From assembly GCF_036010485.1 (NCBI RefSeq), contig NZ_CP108568.1, positions 5,153,001 through 5,217,000 of the forward strand: a stretch of 64,000 nucleotides of DNA. Direction: 5' to 3'. This stretch comes from Streptomyces sp. NBC_01198. Lineage in GTDB: Bacteria > Actinomycetota > Actinomycetes > Streptomycetales > Streptomycetaceae. Shown one piece after another: positions 1-8,038 of the stretch. A model generated the notes under the pieces. The model saw only the letters and a list, made by a program, of their open reading frames with translations, did not search any database and was not told where the DNA came from. Positions within the stretch are counted from its first letter, which is position 1; each line of letters opens with the position of its first letter. The position numbers and the translations under genes are program-made.

Positions 1-18
1 CCGCGCTTCAAGGACTGA
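1..18 (+). CDS. eno: enolase, last codons only (partial)
   Basis: The window opens in frame with codons for PRFKD and a TGA stop. This resembles the C-terminus of streptomycete enolases, and the order enolase, FtsB-like, DUF501, Ppx is a conserved actinobacterial arrangement. The call rests mainly on the following genes, because only five residues are visible. Confidence 0.6.
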   Translation, partial: PRFKD

Positions 19-25
19 CACCGCA

Positions 26-46
26 CGGCCGTACGCGGTACGGCCG
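26..46 (+). terminator. hairpin after enolase
   Basis: A perfect 9-bp inverted repeat (26-34 with 38-46) has a 3-nt loop, eight bases after the TGA stop. There is no T tract, which is usual for actinomycete terminators. Confidence 0.5.
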
Positions 47-218
47 GCGCCGCACGGCAGGGCCGAGGCGGCCGGGGGAGCGCCCCCGCGCCGGTGCGTC
101 CCCGCCCCCGGTTCCTCACCGCGGGCGGGGACGTACCGGCGTACGGACGGACGGGGCAGTATGTTCGGTCCCGCAGGACGTGCGTGCGTCCTGCCGGACG
201 TACGAGGGGAGCGACGGC

Positions 219-752
219 GTGGGGTCCGACCGGTTCTCCACCGCGGCCCGGCTCAAGGCCATCGGGCAGGAGGCGCACGCGCGGGTCTATCGTGCCGCCG
301 CGGCCCGGCGCCCGGCCCGCCGCAACAAGCTCACCGGACGCGCGGCGCTGCTCGCGCTGGTGCTGTGCGCCCTGGTGATCGCCCTCGCCTATCCGATGCG
401 GCAGTACATCGCGCAGCGTTCGGACATCGCCGACCAGCGCCGCGAGGCGCAGCAGGCGCACCAGAAGGTGGAGCAGCTGCGCGAGCAGAAGGCACGCTGG
501 CAGGACCCGGAGTACGTCCGCACCCAGGCCCGCAAGCAGCTGCACTATGTGATGCCGGGTGAGAACGGCTACTCCGTGGCCAGTCCAGCGCCCACCGGCG
601 ACACGCAGGGCGCGGCGGGGGCGAAGCGCAAGAGCGCCGGCAGCCCCGGCGACGACGGCGGCCAGGCGGCCGCGGCCGCGCACCGGCCCTGGTACGCGAA
701 CCTGTGGGACGGCGTGGACCACGCCGACGCGGCGGCACCGCCACGGCAGTGA
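219..752 (+). CDS. FtsB/DivIC-like septum formation initiator
   Basis: A 177-residue single-pass membrane protein of the FtsB/DivIC family, which joins the divisome together with FtsL and FtsQ. A basic cytoplasmic N-terminus (about 1-45) leads to one hydrophobic segment (GRAALLALVLCALVIALA) and then a coiled coil rich in Q, E, K and R. The family-typical block DPEYVRTQARKQLHYVMPGE follows, then a disordered Ala/Gly-rich tail. I chose the GTG at 219 because GAGGGGA lies eight bases upstream; an in-frame ATG at 180 has no ribosome site. It sits just after enolase and before DUF501 and Ppx, the usual actinobacterial order. Family assignment is firm; the precise divisome role is inferred. Confidence 0.85.
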   Translation: MGSDRFSTAARLKAIGQEAHARVYRAAAARRPARRNKLTGRAALLALVLCALVIALAYPMRQYIAQRSDIADQRREAQQAHQKVEQLREQKARWQDPEYVRTQARKQLHYVMPGENGYSVASPAPTGDTQGAAGAKRKSAGSPGDDGGQAAAAAHRPWYANLWDGVDHADAAAPPRQ

Positions 753-854
753 GCGACGGGCGGACGGAGCGCGCCGCACCGCCCCGCCGCCCGTGACCAC
801 CGCCCTGCCGACCGGGCACAGATCCAGAGACGGCCACCAGACACAGAACGGCAC

Positions 855-1493
855 ATGAACACCTCCCAGCAGAATCCCACCCCCGTCAGCCCGGCGGACG
901 CCGCCGCCGTCCAGGCGCAGCTCGGCCGCCCGCCGCGGGGGCTGCGCGCGGTCGCGCACCGCTGCCCGTGCGGCAATCCCGACGTGGTCGAGACGCAGCC
1001 CCGGCTGGAGGACGGCACGCCCTTCCCGACGCTGTACTACCTGACGTGCCCGCGCGCCGCCTCGGCGATCGGCACGCTGGAGGCGGAGGGCGTGATGAAG
1101 ACGATGACCGCGCGCCTGGCCGAGGACGCGGAGCTCGCGACCGCCTACCGGGCCGCCCACGAGGACTACATCGCGCGCCGGGACGCCGTCGAGGTGCTCG
1201 ACGGCTTCCCCAGCGCGGGCGGCATGCCCGACCGGGTCAAGTGCCTGCACGTGCTGGTCGGCCACGCCCTGGCGGCGGGCCCCGGCGTCAACCCGCTGGG
1301 CGACGAGGCGCTGGCGATGCTGCCGGACTGGTGGGCCAAGGGGCCGTGCGTCCCGTTGCGGCAGGACGCAGAAGCAGCCGACGCAGCAGAAGCAGCCGAA
1401 CCAGCCGGCGCCGCGGCCCCCCGGGACACCCGAAGCACCGGCAGCACCGGCACCGGCACCACCGGCACCGGATCGACCGAGGAGACCTCATGA
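855..1493 (+). CDS. DUF501 family protein
   Basis: A 212-residue protein matching the actinobacterial DUF501 family. Its core (about 15-175) contains the Cys motif HRCPCGNPDVVETQPR, then FPTLYYLTCPRA and GMPDRVKCLHVLVGHALA. The His and Cys residues suggest metal binding, but no function is known to me. The C-terminal 35 residues are low complexity, first Ala/Glu and then repeated Ser-Thr-Gly, coded by short GGCACC repeats, and look species-specific. Its TGA overlaps the ATG of ppx (ATGA), so the two are translationally coupled. Confidence 0.85.
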   Translation: MNTSQQNPTPVSPADAAAVQAQLGRPPRGLRAVAHRCPCGNPDVVETQPRLEDGTPFPTLYYLTCPRAASAIGTLEAEGVMKTMTARLAEDAELATAYRAAHEDYIARRDAVEVLDGFPSAGGMPDRVKCLHVLVGHALAAGPGVNPLGDEALAMLPDWWAKGPCVPLRQDAEAADAAEAAEPAGAAAPRDTRSTGSTGTGTTGTGSTEETS

Positions 1494-2464
1494 CGACCCG
1501 CGTCGCCGCCGTCGACTGCGGCACCAACTCGATCCGGCTGCTGGTCGCCGACGTGGACCCGGCGACCGGCACGCTGAAGGACCTGGACCGGCGGATGCGG
1601 ATCGTCCGGCTCGGCCAGGGCGTGGACCGCACCGGACGGCTGGCGCCCGAGGCGCTGGAGCGCACCTTCGCCGCCTGCCGCGAATACGCCGAGGTGATCA
1701 GGGAGCACGGCGTCCCGGCGTCCCGCGTCCGCTTCGTCGCCACCTCCGCGTCGCGGGACGCGGAGAACCGTCACGACTTCGTGCGGGGCGTGGTGGACCT
1801 GCTGGGCGTGGAGCCCGAGGTGATCACGGGCGACCAGGAGGCGGCGCTGTCCTTCGCCGGGGCCACCCGTGAACTGGCCGGGCGCCAGGACCTGCTGACG
1901 CCGTATCTGGTGGTCGACATCGGCGGCGGGTCGACGGAGTTCGTGCTCGGCGCCGACGCGGTGACGGCGGCACGGTCGGTGGACATCGGCTGCGTCAGGT
2001 TGACGGAGCGTCACATCGTGCGGGACGGCGGGCCGGTCGACCCGCCGACGCCGGCGACCGTCGCCGCGATGACCGCCGACATCGACGCGGCGCTCGCCGA
2101 GGCGTCCCGCACCGTCCCCATGGACCGTGCCCGTACGCTCGTCGGCCTGGCCGGCTCGGTCACCACGGTCGCCGCGGTCGCGCTGGCACTGCCCGCCTAC
2201 GACCCCGTGGCGATCCACCACGCCAGGATCAGCCTCGCCCAGGTCAGGACGGTCACCGGGCGGCTGCTCGCGGCCACCCACGCCGAGCGCGCGGCCATCC
2301 CGGTGATGCACGAGGGGCGGGTCGACGTGATCGGCGCGGGCGCCCTGGTGCTGCTGCGGATCATGGAGCACACCGGGGCCGACGAGGTCGTGGTGAGCGA
2401 GCACGACATCCTCGACGGCATCGCCTTCGCGGCCGCCGACGGGCCCGCGGAAAAAGCTTTGTGA
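1490..2464 (+). CDS. ppx: Ppx/GppA phosphatase (exopolyphosphatase)
   Basis: A 324-residue member of the Ppx/GppA branch of the ASKHA fold, which hydrolyses polyphosphate or the pentaphosphate of (p)ppGpp. The N-terminal phosphate loop AAVDCGTNSIRLLVADV, the ATSASRDAENR block, the catalytic Glu context GDQEAALSF, and the second loop VVDIGGGSTEFVLG are all present. At this length it has only the two-lobed catalytic core, without the HD-like domain of E. coli Ppx, as is normal in actinobacteria. The start overlaps the DUF501 stop. Its own stop codon lies inside a Rex-type inverted repeat that probably serves the downstream ndh gene. Confidence 0.9.
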   Translation: MTTRVAAVDCGTNSIRLLVADVDPATGTLKDLDRRMRIVRLGQGVDRTGRLAPEALERTFAACREYAEVIREHGVPASRVRFVATSASRDAENRHDFVRGVVDLLGVEPEVITGDQEAALSFAGATRELAGRQDLLTPYLVVDIGGGSTEFVLGADAVTAARSVDIGCVRLTERHIVRDGGPVDPPTPATVAAMTADIDAALAEASRTVPMDRARTLVGLAGSVTTVAAVALALPAYDPVAIHHARISLAQVRTVTGRLLAATHAERAAIPVMHEGRVDVIGAGALVLLRIMEHTGADEVVVSEHDILDGIAFAAADGPAEKAL

Positions 2465-2476
2465 AACTCTTCACAT
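2459..2476. promoter_or_regulatory. Rex-type operator (distal) upstream of ndh
   Basis: TTGTGAAACTCTTCACAT is a perfect inverted repeat TGTGAA-N4-TTCACA and differs at one spacer position from the S. coelicolor Rex consensus TGTGAACNNNTTCACA as I recall it. Rex is an NADH/NAD+-sensing repressor of respiratory genes. The site overlaps the ppx stop codon and lies about 285 bp before the ndh start. Confidence 0.65.
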
Positions 2477-2707
2477 GAAGTTCCCGCCCAGCGGCCCAAT
2501 TTTCCCAGGCGTGGGCCCGCCCAGCCCGCTGAATCCCTGGCGGCGGCGTGTTTCGGGGGTGTGACAGCTGTCCGCCCGGCCGCCGAACACCGCATGATCC
2601 GCGCTGATCAGCGCCCAGGACGGGGGTGCCGGGCGGGTCGCGGCGGTCACGGACCGCGTCGTGCCTGGTCGCGAAACCGGGCAGGGTAGCACAGGGTGTC
2701 CACATCC

Positions 2708-2725
2708 TTGTGAAGGGGCTCACGA
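2708..2725. promoter_or_regulatory. Rex-like operator (proximal) at the ndh promoter
   Basis: TTGTGAAGGGGCTCACGA has an intact left half-site and two mismatches in the right, with the same 4-bp spacing as the distal site. It ends 21 bp before a -10-like GATACT (2747-2752), which lies seven bases before the ndh ATG. Binding here would block the -35 region. Confidence 0.5.
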
Positions 2726-2759
2726 GGTACCCCCCTGCAGGTGCTGGATACTCGATGCC

Positions 2760-4145
2760 ATGAGCACCACGGAGCGTCCACGGATCCTCGTAGTAGGCGG
2801 CGGTTACGTCGGCCTGTACGCGGCGCGTCGCATCATGAAGAAGATGCGGTACGGCGAGGCGACCGTCACGGTCGTCGACCCGCGCTCGTACATGACGTAC
2901 CAGCCCTTCCTTCCCGAGACGGCAGCAGGCAGCATCTCCCCGCGTCACGTCGTCGTCCCGCTGCGGCGCGTGCTGCCCGGGGCCGAGGTGCTGACCGGGC
3001 GGGTCGCCGACATCGACCAGGACCGCAAGGTCGCCACGGTCGAGCCGCTGGTCGGCGAGTCCTACCAGCTTCCCTTCGACTACCTGGTGATCGCGCTCGG
3101 CGCGGTCTCCCGGACCTTCCCGATCCCCGGCCTGGCCGAGAACGGCATCGGCATGAAGGGTGTCGAGGAGGCGATCGGCCTGCGCAACCACGTGCTGGAG
3201 CAGCTGGACAAGGCCGACTCCACGACCGACGAGGACGTCCGCCGCAAGGCGCTGACCTTCGTCTTCATCGGCGGCGGCTTCGCGGGCGCGGAGACCATCG
3301 GCGAGGTCGAGGACATGGCGCGCGACGCGGCCGCGTACTACCCGAACGTGAAGCGCGAGGACATGCGCTTCATCCTGGTCGACGCCGCCGACAAGATCCT
3401 TCCCGAGGTCGGTCCGCAGCTGGGCAAGTGGGGTCTTGAGCACCTGCAGGAGCGCGGCATCGAGGTCTACCTCAGCACCTCGATGACCTCCTGCGTGGAC
3501 AAGCACGTGATCCTGGCCAACGGCCTGGAGGTCGACGCCTCCACCATCGTGTGGACGGCCGGCGTCAAGCCGAACCCGGCGCTGGCCAAGTTCGGCCTGC
3601 CGCTCGGCCCGCGCGGCCACGTGGACACCGTCCCGACGCTCCAGGTGCGCGGCACCGACTACATCTGGGCCGCCGGCGACAACGCCCAGGTGCCGGACCT
3701 CGCCGCGGGCGAGGGCGCCTGGTGCCCGCCGAACGCCCAGCACGCGCTGCGCCAGGCCAAGGTGCTCGGCGACAACGTGATCTCCGGGCTGCGCGGCTTC
3801 CCGCAGCAGGAGTACAAGCACGCCAACAAGGGTGCCGTCGCCGGGCTCGGCCTGCACAAGGGCGTGGCGATGATCGTGGTCGGCAAGGCCAGGATCAAGG
3901 TCAAGGGCCGCCTCGCGTGGTACATGCACCGCGGCTACCACGGCATGGCGGTGCCGACCTGGAACCGCAAGATCCGGGTGTTCGCCGACTGGACCCTCGG
4001 GATGTTCCTCAAGCGCGAGGTCGTCTCCCTCGGCGCCATCGAGAACCCCCGCGAGGAGTTCTACGAGGCGGCCCGCCCCGCCCCGGCTCCGGTCGTGGCC
4101 CAGCAGCCCAAGGCCGCCGAGACCGAGAAGGCCGGCGCCGCCTGA
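2760..4145 (+). CDS. ndh: type II NADH dehydrogenase
   Basis: A 461-residue non-proton-pumping NADH:menaquinone oxidoreductase of the peripheral membrane. The FAD dinucleotide fold is at the N-terminus (ILVVGGGYVGLYAARR), and the NADH fold is near 150-185 (FVFIGGGFAGAETIGE). The third FAD motif is TDYIWAAGDNAQVP. The C-terminal region includes LAWYMHRGYHGMAVP, a likely amphipathic membrane anchor, and ends in a Pro/Ala tail. The ATG at 2760 sits seven bases after GATACT, so the transcript may be leaderless. Two Rex-like operators upstream imply repression when NADH/NAD+ is low, as expected for a respiratory NADH oxidase. A long-stem terminator follows. Confidence 0.93.
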   Translation: MSTTERPRILVVGGGYVGLYAARRIMKKMRYGEATVTVVDPRSYMTYQPFLPETAAGSISPRHVVVPLRRVLPGAEVLTGRVADIDQDRKVATVEPLVGESYQLPFDYLVIALGAVSRTFPIPGLAENGIGMKGVEEAIGLRNHVLEQLDKADSTTDEDVRRKALTFVFIGGGFAGAETIGEVEDMARDAAAYYPNVKREDMRFILVDAADKILPEVGPQLGKWGLEHLQERGIEVYLSTSMTSCVDKHVILANGLEVDASTIVWTAGVKPNPALAKFGLPLGPRGHVDTVPTLQVRGTDYIWAAGDNAQVPDLAAGEGAWCPPNAQHALRQAKVLGDNVISGLRGFPQQEYKHANKGAVAGLGLHKGVAMIVVGKARIKVKGRLAWYMHRGYHGMAVPTWNRKIRVFADWTLGMFLKREVVSLGAIENPREEFYEAARPAPAPVVAQQPKAAETEKAGAA

Positions 4146-4174
4146 CGCCGCGGCCCGCGCCGCACCCCGTACAA

Positions 4175-4220
4175 CGCCGTGAGGGCGCCCGCCATCCGTG
4201 GTGCGGGCGCCCTTACGGCG
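4175..4220 (+). terminator. 18-bp stem terminator after ndh
   Basis: Arms 4175-4192 and 4203-4220 pair over 18 positions with a single G-U pair and a 10-nt loop. The hairpin sits 30 bases after the ndh stop. Confidence 0.75.
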
Positions 4221-4318
4221 TCCCCGGACCCTTCGGCAACCGCCGTCCGGGCGAAGTGCGTGTATCCGCAACGTAGATTTACGGGTCAACGGCGGTTTTC
4301 AGTCGTAGGCTCGGATGC

Positions 4319-5647
4319 ATGGCTGACGCGGCTCATCGCATCTTCGAACTCGCCGAACACGCCCTCTCCAGACCGCTCCCGCTGCGCGTGCGCGCCTGGG
4401 ACGGCAGTGAGGCCGGGCCGGCCGGCGCACCCGTCCTGGTCCTGCGCCGGCGCCGCGCCCTGCGCCGGCTGCTGTGGCGACCGGGGGAGCTGGGCCTGAC
4501 CCGTGCCTGGGTGGCCGGCGACCTCACGGTGGAGGGCGACCTCTACGAGGCGCTCGACCGGCTCTCCGGGCTGCTGTGGGAGCGGGGCGAGCCGGATCCG
4601 GCGCCCGGCGGCGGCACGGTAGGGGCCGCCCGCCGCCTCGCCGAAGTGCTGCGCGACCCCGGAAGCTACCGCCTCGCCCGCGAGGCCCTGGCGCTCGCGG
4701 GACCCGGCCTGCCCCCCTCGCCGCCGCCCGAGGAGGTCCGCCGGCGCGCCGGTATCGCCCACAGCAGGCGCCGGGACAAGGCGGCCATCGCCCACCACTA
4801 CGACGTGGGCAACGACTTCTACGGGCTGGTGCTCGGCCCGAGCATGGTCTACTCCTGCGCCGTGTGGCCGGAGAAGGACACCACGTTGGAGGAGGCGCAG
4901 CGCGCCAAGCTCGACCTGGTCTGCCGCAAGCTGAGCCTGCGGGAGGGACAGCGGCTGCTGGACGTCGGCTGCGGCTGGGGCTCGATGGTGATGCACGCGG
5001 CAGAGCACTACGGGGTGCGGGCCACCGGCATCACCCTGTCCGTGGAGCAGGCGGCCTTCGCCCGCAAGCGTGTCGCCGAGGCCGGCCTGGCGGGCCGGAT
5101 CGAGATCCGGGTGCAGGACTACCGCGACGTCGCCGACGGACCGTACGACGCGATCTCGTCCATCGGGATGGCCGAGCACGTCGGCACCGAGCGCTATCTG
5201 GAGTACGCCCGCACGCTCTACGACCTGCTGCTCCCCGGCGGCCGGCTGCTCAACCACCAGATCGCCCGGCGGCCGCTGCGCGACGAGAGGGCCTACCGCA
5301 TCGACGAGTTCATCGACCGCTACGTCTTCCCCGACGGCGAGCTGTCCCCGGTCGGCGCGACCGTGGCGCGGCTGGAAGACGCCGGCTTCGAGGTGCGGGA
5401 CGTGGAGGCGCTGCGCGAGCACTACGGGCGCACGCTGCGGGCCTGGGTGGCGAATCTGGAGGCGCACTGGGACGAGGCCGCCCGCGCGACCACCGTCGGC
5501 CGGGCCAGGGTCTGGCGGCTGTACATGGCGGCGTCCGCGCTGTCGTTCGAGCGCAACCGGATCGGCGTCAACCAGGTGCTCGCGGTCCGCACCGACCCGG
5601 ACGGCACCTCCGGCATGCCGCCGACCCGCGGCGGGTGGCTGTCGTAG
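4319..5647 (+). CDS. cfa: cyclopropane-fatty-acyl-phospholipid synthase family methyltransferase
   Basis: A 442-residue SAM-dependent enzyme that adds a methylene group across double bonds of membrane phospholipid acyl chains. An N-terminal lipid-binding region (about 1-140) precedes the class I methyltransferase domain. That domain begins at IAHHYDVGNDFYGLVLGPSM, with SAM motif LLDVGCGWGSMVMHAAEHYG and conserved YDAISSIGMAEHVGTERY. The C-terminal part ends AASALSFERNRIGVNQVL, typical of the family. TAGGCT (4306-4311) lies seven bases before the ATG, suggesting a leaderless transcript; a second ATG four bases earlier is out of frame. It is separated from ndh by a terminator and so is transcribed on its own. 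Confidence 0.92.
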   Translation: MADAAHRIFELAEHALSRPLPLRVRAWDGSEAGPAGAPVLVLRRRRALRRLLWRPGELGLTRAWVAGDLTVEGDLYEALDRLSGLLWERGEPDPAPGGGTVGAARRLAEVLRDPGSYRLAREALALAGPGLPPSPPPEEVRRRAGIAHSRRRDKAAIAHHYDVGNDFYGLVLGPSMVYSCAVWPEKDTTLEEAQRAKLDLVCRKLSLREGQRLLDVGCGWGSMVMHAAEHYGVRATGITLSVEQAAFARKRVAEAGLAGRIEIRVQDYRDVADGPYDAISSIGMAEHVGTERYLEYARTLYDLLLPGGRLLNHQIARRPLRDERAYRIDEFIDRYVFPDGELSPVGATVARLEDAGFEVRDVEALREHYGRTLRAWVANLEAHWDEAARATTVGRARVWRLYMAASALSFERNRIGVNQVLAVRTDPDGTSGMPPTRGGWLS

Positions 5648-5961
5648 GGCCGTGTCTGAGGAATCCCGCCTGGCCCGCGTCGGGTGGCCGTCCCAGGGCC
5701 GGTTGTTCGACCGGCTCCGGGGGTGTGGCCTGGACGCGCCACCGGAAGGGCCGTGTTGGCGCGTTTGTCGCGGTTGGGGGAGCGATTTCACGTCACTTGT
5801 GCGGGGCAACTGTGGACGCGGGGTTGACGGCCTGGGCAGCCTGGCTTGCACTGCAGGACCGCTGATGGGCCGTCAGTAACCCCTAAAATAAGACAACATG
5901 ACAAGTGGGACGCCCTGTTCGGATCCGCCGTCCCCGATACGCTTTTCTCTGCGCCCCGCCG
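5648..5961 (+). promoter_or_regulatory. intergenic region with candidate bldA promoter
   Basis: I see no gene here. TTGACG (5824-5829) with TGCACT (5847-5852) at 17-bp spacing is a weak sigma-70-like pair about 110 bp before the tRNA. The stretch CCCTAAAATAAG (5881-5892) is unusually AT-rich for this DNA. The true bldA start site cannot be fixed by eye. Confidence 0.35.
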
Positions 5962-6045
5962 GCCCGGATGGTGGAACGCAGACACGGCGAGCTTAAACCT
6001 CGCTGCCCCGTCGTGGGCGTGCCGGTTCAAGTCCGGCTCCGGGCA
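5962..6045 (+). tRNA. bldA: tRNA-Leu (anticodon UAA), bldA
   Basis: A complete 84-nt class II tRNA. The acceptor stem GCCCGGA/TCCGGGC pairs fully (5962-5968 with 6038-6044), with discriminator A at 6045. The anticodon stem GCGAG/CTCGC encloses the loop CTTAAAC, giving anticodon TAA at 5994-5996. A long variable arm is followed by the T arm GCCGG-TTCAAGT-CCGGC (6021-6037). CCA is not encoded. This tRNA reads the rare codon UUA and is the bldA gene product, which gates development and antibiotic synthesis in Streptomyces. The first bases and loop agree with the S. coelicolor bldA sequence as I remember it. Confidence 0.95.
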
Positions 6046-6334
6046 CTCACCCCCAGGGTGGCTGGTCCGTGAGAAGGGCGGGAAGGGCGCGCAGCGCCCG
6101 CGAACGCCGGGTGACGCGGGCACACCGTGGGAGCACCGGCTTTGCCGCACCACACGCACCACACCGTACGGCGTCCTGTCACGCGCCGTCATCCGCCGTG
6201 CTGCGGCCCGCCGTTCGCGGCCGGCCGCCCGGCTCACCCGCAGGTCCCGGCCCCCTGTAGTGGGCGCCGGGCGGAGGTTCCCCTTACCTCGGTGACATGT
6301 GCCGAGCGATCACGCGTAACGCGGCGCTGCGAAA
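6046..6334. other. intergenic region after bldA
   Basis: No gene is recognisable. A small hairpin GGGCGC-GCA-GCGCCC (6085-6099) about 40 bp after the tRNA could end its transcript. The rest presumably contains the promoter of the amine oxidase, but no clear elements stand out. Confidence 0.4.
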
Positions 6335-6362
6335 GTCCCCTGCGCCAGCAGCGAAAGGGGAC
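6335..6362 (+). promoter_or_regulatory. hairpin that includes the oxidase ribosome binding site
   Basis: GTCCCCT (6335-6341) pairs perfectly with AGGGGAC (6356-6362), and the second arm is the Shine-Dalgarno sequence seven bases before the ATG at 6370. In the mRNA this would hide the ribosome site, which suggests translational control. Confidence 0.45.
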
Positions 6363-6369
6363 ATGACAG

Positions 6370-7956
6370 ATGACCCAGCTCAATCGACGTGCCTTTCTGC
6401 GCGCCGTCGGCGCGACGGGCGGGGCGGGCGCGATGCTCGCCACCATGGGGGCGCTCGGCCTCACCCCCACCGCCGAGGCGGCGTCCCGCGAGGCGGCCTT
6501 CCGGGCCCCGCGCCCGGGGGACTTCAGCCTCACCGGGAGGGCCGCGGCCAAGGTGGTCGTGCTCGGCGGCGGCATAGCCGGCCTGACCACCGCCTACGAG
6601 CTCGGCAAGGCGGGCTACGACTGCACGATCCTGGAAGCCCGCGACCGGCCGGGCGGCCGCAACTTCACGGTCAGAGGCGGTGACAGGACCACCGACCTGT
6701 ACGGCAACAAGCAGACCGCGCGCTTCTCCGACGGCCAGTACATGAACGCCGGCCCCGCGCGGATCGCCCAGTGGATGGTCACCCTCGACTACTGCCGTGA
6801 ACTCGGCGTGCCCATCGAGGTCTTCACCAACGTCAACGCCGACACCTACCTCTACAACGAGTCGGCCGGCATGACCGCGCCGATGCGCTACCGCGCCGCC
6901 AAGGCCGACGTCTTCGGCTACGTGACCGAGCTGCTGGCCAAGGCCTCCGACCAGGGAGCCCTTGACCAGGCGCTGACGGCCGCCGACCGGGAACGCCTGA
7001 TGGAGTTCCTCAAGGACTACGGCGACCTGGGAAACACGCTGGATTACACCGGAAGTTCGCGCCGCGGCTATTCCGTCTGGCCGGCCGCCGCCGGTACTCC
7101 CGGTGTGGTGAACGCCGATGTGCCCAGCGCCTCGGAGATCTTCGCCACCGGGGTCGGCCGCTATTTCGCCTTCGAGTTCGAATTCGACCAGGCCATGCTG
7201 ATGTTCCAGCCGGTCGGCGGCATGGACCGTATCCCGCACGCGCTGGCCCGGGCGATCGGCACCCACAAGGTCCGCACCGGCTGCGCGGTCACCCAGGTCA
7301 CCGACAAGGCGCACGGCGTCAGCGTGACCTACACCCAGAGCGGCCGCACCAGGGTCATCGACGCCGACTACTGCGTGGCCGCGATGCCGCCGAACATCCT
7401 CGCGAAGGTCCCGCACAACCTCGGCGCGGACGTGCAGACCGCGCTGCAGGCCATCACTCCCTCCTCGGCGGGCAAGATCGGCCTGGAATACCGTTCCCGC
7501 TGGTGGGAGACCGACCACCGGATCTACGGCGGCATCACCGAGACCGACCTCGACGTCACCCACATCTGGCACCCGTCCTACGGCTTCCACGGCGAGCGCG
7601 GTGTGATGATCGGCTACTACAACACCGGCTCCCACGCGGACTCCTACGCGCTGCTCAGCCCCAAGGACCGCGAGGCCCGTGCCGTGGCGGCGGGCGTGAA
7701 GATCTACGGGGAGAAGTACCGCAGCGAGCTGGCCACGTCCTTCTCCCACCACTGGCGGCAGTTCCCCTACCAGGAGGCGGCCTGGCACAGCACCCCCGGC
7801 GGCCCCGACCACGCCCGGTACAAGCCGCTCAACGAGCCCACCGGGCACGTCTACTTCGCCGGCGACTGGCTCAGCTACATGGACGCCTGGCAGCACGGGG
7901 CGTTCAGCTCGGCCCGCAAGGCGGTCACCGCGCTGCACCAGCGCGTCCTCGCCTGA
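6370..7956 (+). CDS. Tat-exported flavin monoamine oxidase / L-amino acid oxidase
   Basis: A 528-residue FAD-dependent amine oxidase. The N-terminus is a twin-arginine signal (RRAFLRAVGATGGAG ... TPTAEA), so export or membrane attachment in folded form is expected. The FAD fold follows near residue 58 (KVVVLGGGIAGLTTAYELGKAG) with the GG doublet ARDRPGGRN. The C-terminal FAD motif HVYFAGDWLSYMDAWQHGAF ends with the Trp-Gln of the amine oxidase family. The substrate cannot be read from sequence; L-amino acid oxidase and polyamine oxidase activities are both known for related bacterial enzymes. The ATG at 6370 has AGGGGA eight bases upstream, inside an inverted repeat. Confidence 0.85.
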   Translation: MTQLNRRAFLRAVGATGGAGAMLATMGALGLTPTAEAASREAAFRAPRPGDFSLTGRAAAKVVVLGGGIAGLTTAYELGKAGYDCTILEARDRPGGRNFTVRGGDRTTDLYGNKQTARFSDGQYMNAGPARIAQWMVTLDYCRELGVPIEVFTNVNADTYLYNESAGMTAPMRYRAAKADVFGYVTELLAKASDQGALDQALTAADRERLMEFLKDYGDLGNTLDYTGSSRRGYSVWPAAAGTPGVVNADVPSASEIFATGVGRYFAFEFEFDQAMLMFQPVGGMDRIPHALARAIGTHKVRTGCAVTQVTDKAHGVSVTYTQSGRTRVIDADYCVAAMPPNILAKVPHNLGADVQTALQAITPSSAGKIGLEYRSRWWETDHRIYGGITETDLDVTHIWHPSYGFHGERGVMIGYYNTGSHADSYALLSPKDREARAVAAGVKIYGEKYRSELATSFSHHWRQFPYQEAAWHSTPGGPDHARYKPLNEPTGHVYFAGDWLSYMDAWQHGAFSSARKAVTALHQRVLA

Positions 7957-8007
7957 CCGTGTCCGCCGGCCGCCGCCGACCGCTCCCGCGGCGGCCCGAT
8001 GAGAGCC

Positions 8008-8038
8008 GGCCGTCCCGCATCATCCGTGCGGGGCGGCC
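8008..8038. terminator. convergent terminator between the oxidase and the primase-domain gene
   Basis: A 12-bp inverted repeat (8008-8019 with 8027-8038, one G-T pair, 7-nt loop) lies between the two converging genes. It extends into the last codons of the minus-strand gene. Confidence 0.5.

Noticed and set aside
6046..6369. A mobile element integrated at the 3' end of the tRNA
   Set aside because: No integrase and no repeat of the tRNA 3' end is visible in the region after bldA.
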